DNA from: Oxytricha trifallax
Lineage: Eukaryota > Ciliophora > Spirotrichea > Sporadotrichida > Oxytrichidae
Assembly (NCBI GenBank): GCA_000711775.1
Contig: ARYC01000583.1
Coordinates: 62,001-126,000 of the forward strand
Length of the DNA stretch: 64,000 nt
Direction of reading: 5' to 3'
Shown piece after piece: positions 36,972-46,900 of the stretch (the stretch's first letter is position 1; every line of letters starts with the position of its first letter). The notes beneath the pieces are model-generated. The model was not told the DNA's origin. It did not search any database and saw nothing but the letters and a program-made list of their open reading frames with translations. Position numbers and translations under genes: made by a program.

Positions 36972-39135
36972 TCAGGGTTATTGATAAAATAGAAATATTT
37001 ATGCATTATAAAAGGTATATTATATATCTATAGTCAATTATAATTGTACAATAAGCTTCCTGAATTTAGTGGGGTCTTATCTAGACTCTAAATTTCCAGA
37101 GATTGCCTCTGATTTGCGCTTTCTCAAAGGCAACAAGGGCTAGTCAAATTCACCTTATGGGGTATTTGTGCTTCTCTTCACCTCTTCTGGCATCTTGAAT
37201 ACTTGCTGCTAATTTTATTGCATAATATTTTATTAATTTTGAGGTAATTAGCTCATCTGATTGATTGAGAGATTTTACTCTGGTTAAGAGAACTGTTGGA
37301 GAGGCTAATTTACTGGTATGTTTTGAAATGGATTAGACTAATGCTATATTTGTGGATTTTAACTTGGTGGATGATGTGGAATGAATTCTTGAATGCTATT
37401 ATCAGGTCTATTTTAATCTCTTTAGTTTGATTAAATAACTGGAGGTAGTTGCGATTGACTGTTATTAGCTTGGTGATTTGCTGATGGCTACTGCTAGCTT
37501 TGCTCTTAAACCTTTGGTTGCTGTTGCACTTACTATTGATTTGCTTATTGGGGATCGTTGGGATTTGGTTCGTCTTCGAATCCACATAAAGATGCTTTCT
37601 CATCACGCCTATTGACAATAAAGAGTTTTAGTAATAAATAATACTTACTTCTTTCTTTAATCATTAACTTGTTGTAAGAATTCAGGGTGAGTTTTATGAA
37701 AATGCATTATGTACTAGCGAATTTTCTTAATTGCATCATCTTTAGGCTTGTTTTAATGAAGTAAATTCTCTTTAGCTTTGCCTATTTTATCCAAAACCTC
37801 AAGACTAATCTCAGGGAAATACTCCGTGAAGGAACTTATCGAGTTTTCACCTTCGTCACTACTCTAACTCATCTAGGTTATACCTAAATCCAAACATGCC
37901 AATGCTAAATGTGAGGGTGTATAGGTGAAGATCATGGAGTTTGACAAGTAGCACTTCAGTATGTTTTCATATGTCAGTTTTTAGAGCTGCTTCAAATTCA
38001 TGCTTGGCATTGACTCCTGGATGGTCTCTAGCAAATACTCGTAAACATGCATTGGGGTAAGAACTTGCAATTGAAATGAAAGCCCTCTGACCAAAAGCAC
38101 CTCGTAGCTCTCAATCTCTAAAAAGATTTATATATTGAAATTTGTTGGCTTACTCTCTGGCGTGCACTTTTCTTTCTGGTTGACTTTCGTGCAAAAAGTC
38201 TCTAAATCCATACTGTACTCTTCAATTTTGAGTGCTAAGTATATACAGGCAAACATCATTTCAATGGGGTCAAACTCAAAGACACTCTGCTTTAAGTAGA
38301 ATCTCCTGAAATATGTCAAACTGATTCCCTAAAAATGTAAAAATTAGCTATTTTTGATTCAAAAATATAAGATTTATTAACTTACAAGAATATAAACCCA
38401 TTTCAATAGGTGTTTTATAGAAGAATTTTATTTTTTAATTATTATAAAATCTCAATGCTTTTTCATAAAGGATATTCTTATTTAGTAAACAAATACAAAA
38501 ATTGTTTCATTAACAAATAATTTTATTGATTTTTTTTTTAAATCCCTAAAATTTAAATTATTATTAATTAAGTATAAAGGGTTTTGAATCTTTTGTGGAA
38601 ATCTAAACTAAGTACAGACCGTAATAATATGTCCTACTACATATGCTATATACTGCTGTTGATGCTCTTCTCTAACTATTTTATAGATTGGAGCTTGCAA
38701 TCCACTGCTACTACTTACAAAATTTATTTGGTGATTGTATATTAATGATTAATAGTAGTTTTATAAATCTCTATAATCACAAAAGTCAGTTATTTTTTAT
38801 CATAAATTAAATTTCTTAAAAGCAATATACAAATTATGATTAATTTATATTTCATAAATTTCTATATACTGTGGTGTCCACTGCTACTGCTTTACCCATG
38901 ATAAAACTTTTTATATATAAAAAATAATATTATCATGATGAGGAGGGTGTTGCGAGGATGCCCCACCGTTTGGCACATGATGCCCAAGAGTATGCCCATG
39001 TCCAGCTGGCTTTTGAGTAAACTTATCAATTTTCTCATACTGTTTCTTGATTAATTTTATCTGTTTTTTCTTAAACTGCTCTACTGTATCGAAGAACCAA
39101 TCTTACTTTTGTGTTGACTACTGAAAATCTACCAT
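36972..39135 (-). CDS. Cyclin H-like protein with Q-rich C-terminal tail
   Basis: Likely partner of a CDK7-type kinase (CAK/TFIIH). ATG 39,135 gives MVDFQQSTQKQDWFFDTVEQ. After two IESs the sequence reads IVREEHQQQYIAYVVGHII. An AT-rich break (about 38,390-38,600) follows, and the cyclin box resumes with ISLTYFRRFYLKQSVFEFDP and MMFACIYLALKIEE. YFRRFYLKxSVFEFDP is the cyclin H/C signature. The second fold is ESYEVLLVRGLSFQLQVLTP, followed by THPEFLQQVND. An intron at about 37,611-37,650 then leads into a ~190-residue tail rich in Q, N and P (NQMSQLPQNQQNIMQQN), containing a basic KR-rich patch (PLLPLRKRKSE), and a TGA at 36,972-36,974. The Q-rich tail is longer than in animal cyclin H. Confidence 0.85.
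38701..38876 (-). other. IES, 176 bp, 12-bp pointer
   Basis: TCCACTGCTACT occurs at 38,701-38,712 and 38,877-38,888 (plus strand). Removal gives QSSSSGLQAPIYKIVREEH in the cyclin H frame. Confidence 0.85.
38897..38933 (-). other. IES, 37 bp, pointer ATCATG
   Basis: CATGAT (plus strand) at 38,897-38,902 and 38,934-38,939. Removal joins SSQHPPHHG to QSSSSG in frame. It is one of the shortest interruptions here. Confidence 0.8.
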
Positions 39136-39687
39136 TAAAATGAATTTCAAGAATATTTAATTTCCAATTATAAAATAAGTCTTAATTTTCAAAATATATC
39201 ATTTAAATTGATGCAAATAAATTAAGTGACATATATATTTAAAAAAATAAATCAAAGAAAATACAAAAAGATATGTTCAAAGTCAATCTACAAATATATA
39301 ATTAAAGATATCTCAACTTTAGTTATTCTTGCTTAGATAAGCATATTTCTCAACATATATCAATGTGCAAAAATTCATTCAAAATTAAAAAATATATTGT
39401 CAAGAACTAATTCTTCTTTAGATCTAATTTATTTTCTAAATATAAATATATGATGCCTTATTCTTCAATCTTTCTCTGTATTCTATTCTTCTTATAAAAA
39501 CCACCGTCTTCTTGTAAATTTGAACCCATTCGAATAGTAATTCATTTTTAATATATTAACCAGGATATATAATAGGATTGCTACAAGCAAATTTATAAAT
39601 TAAACTAAGTTTTGATTAGAGATTTAATTTTTTAGAGAGTCATCACTAATTACTTTATTTAGTTAATGACTATTGCTGTCTTGAAAA
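39136..39687. other. AT-rich non-coding stretch
   Basis: Region 5' of the cyclin H gene. Nothing recognised. Confidence 0.4.
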
Positions 39688-40028
39688 TGTTTTGGGGTTT
39701 CGAGGTCACAAATTTTATATTTAAAGATATATTGAGAAAGAAAAGTGATAAAAAACAGGGATAAAAATTCGATAAAAAGTTCAATGATTCTTATACTAGT
39801 AAACTTAATTAAAAACTTATTTATCATATTTAAATTACTATAATTTTATTAACAAACAGCTGTAATGATGAATTAATCCCTCTCTAAGATAGAAATAGGT
39901 ACCATCATATTAGTATTAGACAATCATACGATAATTCAATGATTAAAAGAAGACTACAAAACTTATGACAGTCAGAGTTTCATTCATGACAAACGATTTT
40001 TCAATCATGACTTCGAAACCCCAAAACA
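39688..40028. mobile_element. MITE-like element with telomere-like ends
   Basis: Inverted repeats of 21 bp at 39,688-39,708 and 40,008-40,028, one mismatch apart, core GTTTTGGGGTTTCGA. Weaker similarity continues outward on both sides (TTGCTGTCTTGA against AATGTTGTCTAGA). The core is ~300 bp, AT-rich and non-coding. TTTTGGGG ends are typical of TBE-type elements. Confidence 0.75.
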
Positions 40029-40562
40029 CCCTCTAGACAACATTGCTCAACGGCAATATTAAGTAATATTTGAAGATTTCAGTCATTATATTTGTAAAAA
40101 TTACAATAAATCATCATTCGCTGATATTAGTAATACACCCCTAATATATATATATTTGAAATAAAAAAAAGTTATAATTAAGCAATGCAATTTTCTGAAT
40201 AAATAAAGAAAATAGTTTTAACTAACATTCTTTGGGTTATAAACTACTAAAACAAAAATAATATTCATTGTTTATTTTATGATTAATATTAACTTATCAT
40301 AAAATATTTTAGGAAAAAACTTATTTCATTTCCTAAAATGGAGGCAGGTATGAAATTTAACAATAAATTTATCAAATTTTCTGATTGTAAGAATTCTTAT
40401 TTTACTCTAGATACAAATCAAGGTAAATCTATCTGATTCTTGATTAAAAATGAAAAATGAAAAATCAAGAATACATTTATTTTTAGCTTTTATTCTCAAT
40501 ACATAACTTATTATTACTTTACATACTCTAAAACATTCTCTTTACCACATTCATATTATATA
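40029..40562. other. AT-rich non-coding stretch
   Basis: No gene recognised between the MITE and the following minus-strand gene's 3' end. Confidence 0.4.
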
Positions 40563-41129
40563 TCAGTATTAATGCAGTCTCTTTATCAAGCGAGATCTAT
40601 CCTAGTATTCCTAGCTCTTAATCAACCTATTGACTTATTCCTAAGTGTAGTTTCTCTTCTGTCTTTCAAATTCCTAACCACTTATTCTATCTGCGAACTG
40701 TACATCCCTCACTCTTTAAGTGAAGTTACCAGTCGACCACTCGAAGTATTTCGCTTTTAATTTATTAAGAATCACAAAGAGGAGAATTGTTAACAGGAAG
40801 TAGGAGAAATATTTCATGTTTTACTGTGAGATTTGATCTTAAATTTGATCATCATTCACAAGTGGTGATTGTTTATTATTGACTCCCTGGGAATAGGGTG
40901 GAATTTTGAAGTCATGAATGAAATTCTACTTGTCATGTGTATCATTATCATCTTCTAAGTATTGAATTCTATTCTGATTCTATAACTCTTCAATGTTGTT
41001 TCTTTCTATTTTGGATGTTGATTAGGTTATTGTCAAAACAGTCGCTATTAAACATATAGTAAATTCATTAAAAACATTTCTTGTTGTTGATAAGTTTACT
41101 AGAAGGAAGATCATTGATCTATGATTCAT
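40563..41129 (-). CDS. Small two-TM unknown protein, single exon
   Basis: Uninterrupted 188-codon frame from ATG 41,129 (MNHRSMIFLLVNLSTTRN) to TGA 40,563-40,565. There is a hydrophobic N-terminal segment (FTICLIATVLTI), an acidic Q/N-rich middle (EELQNQNRIQYLEDDNDTHD) and a second TM (YFSYFLLTILLFVILNKL). A basic/acidic tail follows, with coiled-coil character (DRISGQEFERQKRNYTQEQV). The first ~55 bases after the start could be an intron by composition, but removing it breaks the frame. Not recognised. Confidence 0.65.
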
Positions 41130-41634
41130 TTTATTTCTGTTTATGATTAATAATTTTTTTATTAATTTATGCATTTGAATTTAAAATTTGTAAAGTTGTT
41201 TGCAAGAATATTATAATCTTTAATTATATTAATTATAATTTTTGCCTAATAGGGCTACAGTATTACTTAACTACTATTTAATTAGTGTAAACAAATTCAA
41301 TTAAAATAAGTAAATAATTTAAATAAATAGTTGTCTAATTTTTATAAATCAAAACAATTAGGCAGTATTTTTTATTTAATTAAAAGTTGACTTTGCTTCC
41401 ATAGTTTTAAGTTATATTTTGAATAAATAATAAATCATATAATCTAAACAAATTTCAACTTGATTTATATGATGGTACCTTTTTGTATTTATATTTGATC
41501 ATTTTTTAGTTAAATTTTCACTATTAAATATATTGCTTTTAAGCAATATTATCCATCCACATTCCCATTTCACAATCAAAAATCACTCAGCATACAAATA
41601 TCAAGTTTATACAGTAAATAGATCAAGAAATACC

Positions 41635-43270
41635 ATGTTAACAGCAGTAAACTCAACAACAACAGCAGCATCAGCCAATCAACAACCAGCAGCTGATGCC
41701 AAAGTAGAGCAAAAACCAGCAGCCGCCTATGGAGGACTTCAATCGCAAAACATCCTAGGAAGCAAATATTAAATATTTAAAGTGTGCTAATGAGTATAAT
41801 CAATTCAGTATGTGAAGGACGGTAAGTCTCTAGTATTTTTAAAATTATAGAATGAACTATTTAAAAAGCAAATTACAGATTCTGACAATAGCACAAGTTA
41901 GATATGAAGGAGTGCTAAGCGAGATAGACCCTATAAATAAAGCCATGACTCTCATTAACGTGAAAAGTTACGGTTCTGAAGGGCGTAGAAATGGCTAAAA
42001 CGAGATCCCGCCCGCAGACGCAGAAATTCAAGAGGCCAGGTTCAAAGTGGATCACATCAAAGATTTCAAAATCATAGAAAAACCCAATCCTACTCTCCTT
42101 GACCCAGCAATATTATCCACTAGCACAGAGAAGAAACCTAGTTAGCAATAGGATGAGAAGAAATAAGTGGGCAGTAGCACACAGCAGTAATAGTAGAATA
42201 ATACAGGAAGCAATTGGAGAAACTAGAGCAATGTGTAATAGCAGTAGCAATAGCAATAGGAGCATCACTATCAATAAAATCATTAAATCGAAGATCCATA
42301 TAATGAAAGATCATCATACAATCAGCAATAGTAACATCAAAGAGGTGGCTACTAAGGCGGCAGAGGCGGAAGAGGCCAAGGTGGTGGAAGCTACGGAGGA
42401 GGCCATCAAAATCAATATCAAGGAGGGTATTAAGGTGGAAACAGAGTTGGCCACTCATAATAATATCAATCAAAGAGAATAGTTGGTGAACTCCAGCAAA
42501 ATCCTAATGAATCTTTGAAAGAGCAGTTGAAGGAAAACTTTAATTTTGAGTAGCATCAACTCAAGGAGAGCAACCTTGAGGAAGAAAAGAGGCAAAGTGT
42601 TTAAGATGAAGAAAATGCCACTGCAGCAGGATTAGATGACCCCAACAAAGAAGAAGCAAAGCCAAAGTACGATAAGTCAGCAGGCTTCTTTGACAGCATA
42701 TCTAATTCCACTCAGAAGAAGAATGATCCCAATGAAATAAGAAGTGATTTCAGGAAGAAAGACGCAGAGACATTCGGATTGACAAGCTCCGCTAACTTCC
42801 AATATGATAATAGCAGAGGCAGAGGAGGTCGTGGAGGTAGAGGTGGCTATAGAGGTGGCCACAGTGTAAACTACCGTGGTAATGCCTAAAGAGGTGGATA
42901 TCATGGTGGTTATCAAGGTGGTTATGATCAAGAATAATCTCACCAACCATACTCTGGAGGAGGTGGCAATTACCAAGGAGAAAACTTTAATAGAGGAAGA
43001 GGAGGTAATAACAACTATTACTAAGGCGGTGACCGCGGAGGCTATGGTGGAGAACGCGGAGGCTATGGTGGCGACCGTGGTGGCTATGGTGGCGACCGCG
43101 GAGGTTATGGTGGTGAACGTGGAGGCTACCGTGGAGGTTACAGCGGTGGCTACGATTCATTCTAACAAGAAGGAGGTTACCAACCTAGAGGTGGCAGAGG
43201 TGGATATCAACCTCGCGGAGGCTACAGAGGAAGGGGTGGCCAAGCTCCCTAATAAGATCAAGATTTATGA
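41635..43270 (+). CDS. LSM14/Scd6/RAP55-family RNP protein
   Basis: Translational repressor and decapping factor of P-body/RNP-granule type. ATG 41,635. The LSm domain is split by the IES at 41,768-41,873: [10 protein letters not shown] then [32 protein letters not shown] and [21 protein letters not shown] long Q-rich linker follows, then the FFD-type box [14 protein letters not shown] (about 42,670) and the TFG-type box [11 protein letters not shown] (about 42,755). The end is a large RGG/GGY-rich region, including five GGYGG-type units at about 43,035-43,120. The stop is TGA 43,268-43,270. After IES removal the length is 509 residues, typical for the family. The GC-rich Gly codons make this the highest-GC part of the region. 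Confidence 0.92.
41768..41873 (+). other. IES, 106 bp, pointer AAGCAAAT, inside the LSm domain
   Basis: AAGCAAAT at 41,760-41,767 and 41,866-41,873. Removal gives [18 protein letters not shown], aligning with the conserved start of LSM14 LSm domains. The retained form would stop at a TGA within the IES. Confidence 0.9.
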
Positions 43271-43996
43271 ATAATCAGTAATCTTTTCTAGATCTGAAAA
43301 TATTGATGTTCATCACTTTCTTATGAATATCAGTCAATAGTACTTCCTATAAAAGCATCAATGAAGAAGCTGCTTAGAGTATATAATTGCTATGAAAGGA
43401 AAATCAATATACTGTCCTATTAATTGATCACATTTTTGTGATTGATTATAGTCGACTTTATTCTAGAAATTTCTCAAAAGCGATTAAAAACTTCTGAGTT
43501 TCAACTTTGGTAAATTGATGTATATATTCAATTTATTGATAAAAAGAGACACTTCACTCTAATCTAATGAACAAACAATAAAGTGATCATTTACATTTTA
43601 TGTAAAATGAGATAGTAATTGTAATATTCACAGTAGATTAGAAGTGAGTAACGCACTTATTATAAATTAATTTCTCAATAAGTTGAATATCCTAAAACCC
43701 TCTCTATATTTCATATATAATTAGTAATTCTCTTATTTTTGACAATAAAATGCAAGACTTAGAGCATATTTTTCAAATATTTGTAAAATTAATGTTAAAT
43801 AGTTATGAAAAGTTAAGATACGAACATTCAGACAATTTTATCAAGAATATTCCACAAAAATAGCATTTAATTTTATATATATAGATGTGAATAGATATAA
43901 TACTTCATAATATTTTAATAAGCATATTTTATTAACTAACACCTTTAAATTAATATATATCTATTAAATCAATTAAATTATCGAGAAGCAGAATTA
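43271..43996. other. AT-rich intergenic stretch
   Basis: 3' flank of the LSM14-like gene and 5' flank of the next. A weak C-rich tract (CCTAAAACCCTCTC, about 43,690) is the only notable feature. Confidence 0.4.
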
Positions 43997-46900
43997 ATGG
44001 AAAATATATTTCCAAAGCCTATGCGGAGTGCCCGCAAAGCCCCTGTTAGCAATAAATCAATGTGGCATTCAGTCTCCTCTAAATTTAAATTAATTGATAT
44101 TTACGGCCAATAAATCAACTTGACTTATAAAGGTGATTACTTTTTAATTAAACATAGATAGAATCATCAAATTTGGGGTTTCGGGAAAATTATTATTTTA
44201 ATATGAAGGTGACGATAGCTTTAAAACAATGCCAGGAGCTTTTGCATCTGTTTTGATAATCTTTATGATATTGGCTTTCTCTGTTTTCAGATCGATTGTG
44301 CTCTTCACAAGAAATGACCCCAATATCAGTAAAGCGTCATTCCAATAAGATTTAAATACAGCTGATATATTTTAAGATGAATTAATCATATTTTTTAAGA
44401 AGAATATAAAATTAATAGCTGGAAAATATAAGCCATACGAATATGGATTTGACCTCGCATTTGGTGTTGGAGTGCCTCTTGATCATTAGAATTAATCTAC
44501 TAATAATTTGAAGTATGTTATTTTATAAAATAATTAAAATTGATGCTAAATATGGGTCATATCAAATCAGGGAGACTTATTTCTACTATACAGATTAACT
44601 TGATAGTAACGGCAATCCAATTAGATTAAGAACCAGAACTATTATTCCTTTTGAGAGATGTGGTACCGAGCTCTTAATAGTTTTTAATGTTATTTTCTTA
44701 ATTTTTCACTTTAAATGTCTCTTAAAATACCCTAAAACAGATGAAATAGTGAAATATGGGATTAGCGACATGATGTGCTTCAAGAATGCGAACTATAGTC
44801 TGTAGGGGGATTTCTACTCTGAAGAATTCAGGTACTTGGACATTAAATTGCTGAAGTGCAAGAATTCGACTAGTTCTAAAACTATTTGTGCATCTAAGGA
44901 AGAAATCGACACATTCTTTAATGCTAAGTAATTCAAAGTTGCCTTTATCAATTTAAAAATTAGTCTGTATTTTAATAATTTACAAAAGTCATTAATGACT
45001 TGAGATAAAAATAAACAAAGAAGCAGCTAATTTAAATCAAGATTAAAAAAACTATGATATTTTTATCAACCAATACTTTGATTTTTAAGATTTCAGTAGT
45101 CCTGTAAAGCAATACATAGACGACTCACTTTTTTGGGAATTAGATACTCGAATTAACAGAATGGCCAATTTTTATATTTAAAAATATAATTAAGATTTAG
45201 TTGGAAGTATGAAACTATCAAGTTTATCTATCAGACTAGCCTAAGCCCCAGTTTTAATTTCAGTACAGGATTTAATAATAATAATATTATTTAAAAATAA
45301 GAAGCATAGTTACAGGATGATTTGCTACAACTAGGTTAAACATTTTTATTTTATAAAATTTTTATCAAAGAATTAAACTATATAAAATTTGAAAGAAATA
45401 GGACAGAAAAAGTCTCTCAAATTTGCTTAAGTGTCTAATTAACGCACTTACGATGATTTCTATGATGAAGCAGCTGGTGAATTTGTGGCCATGTATATTC
45501 GTTATGACTATAGATATAATAAAACAAATAAAAAGGATATAAATTTTATAATTGACAAGTAGAATATGCAATTATAAATGCAAATATCATATCAATCATA
45601 AATTAATATTAAATGATTGAATTTTATTATACGACATCTATAACCGTTAAGTATACTCAATATTAGTGCTGTTAGGAGATATCGGTGGTCTTCAACAATC
45701 TTTATATACACTTGGCTTAGATATACTTATTAAATTATTTTATCCTATTTTAATAATATTACTTTTACCAACTTTTTTAAAAGTAAATAAATATATATTA
45801 AAAACACAATTTTCTTATTTAAAATTCTTGTTCAATTAAAATTGAGCTTTCTAATGATAGGATTTTTCTCACACAGAATATTCGTATCATCAATTTTGAA
45901 ATAAATCTACTAAATTAAATACTGGTAGGATTAGAGAGTCAGAAATGAGAGGGAAAGGATTCAAAAGCGTGAAGATGAAATGTTACGCAGTCCAGATAAG
46001 ATTTTAAATAGTAGGATTTATAATTCAGAAAGTTTTTAAGATTTTCAAGTTTTATTTTAAAAGAGAAGCAGAGAGCCAGATATCACAAACATTAATACTT
46101 AGAATGATATTACAAGAGGGGGATTTGGGGGTAACGACACTACTGAATGGGATAACTACGTGAATATGCATAAAAATCAATAAAACACTGCTATCACTGA
46201 AAACACAATGACTAAAAGCTACCAGGGAATTGGAGGTAATAGTTACGGAAAGGTAGTCCTGAAAAAGAATCATCAAAACAAGCTTGAGCTTCAAGGTGAT
46301 AGAAATTTGAAGGTGGTTAAGATCAATAGTACTAATAATGCCACTGAACATAAAAATAACTCACTGTTTTATTAGAAATTATATTTAAAAAAGGGTTTTG
46401 GGGGGTTTAGGGGCGAATGGTTTTTCGATATATAGGGTATGTCTGATTTAATGCTACTAATAAATGTTATAAGTTTGTTTAGCAAAGTTAGTAGCAAATA
46501 ACCTTAAATAAATTCTTAGTAAAATTTGGACTAGACTATGAACTTTGAAAGTCCCAATAAAACTACTGAATATATGAACCAAACAATGGTTACACATAAC
46601 CTCAATAAACTCTAAAAATAAATTAAAAGGCTTAATATAATAAAGTTTATGTAAAATGAAAGGATTTCTTAATTTATTTTAAGTTTGACGAAACCAAGAG
46701 TTTAACTAAGACTAAATTCTTAGAAGATAATTAAAAGCAGTAAAATTTTCCAGCTTAGCAATGGACAACTCCAATAGATATAAACACAAATCTTAAAAAA
46801 ACAGAAAAAGATAAGCTGTTAGATAGTGAAATAAACACAATTTTGCTGAATCTTAATGAAAAAATAGATAAATATCGTTTATCCTCACCATATGTTAGGA

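Noticed and set aside
37310-37618. Plus-strand and minus-strand open frames in other readings (e.g. a hydrophobic plus-strand ORF)
   Set aside because: They are shadows of the Q-rich C-terminal tail of cyclin H, which reads continuously on the minus strand in the ciliate code.
44005-44080. GC-rich island in AT-rich DNA, considered as a structured RNA
   Set aside because: It reads in frame as the N-terminal coding segment of the large TM gene (PKPMRSARKAPVSNK...).
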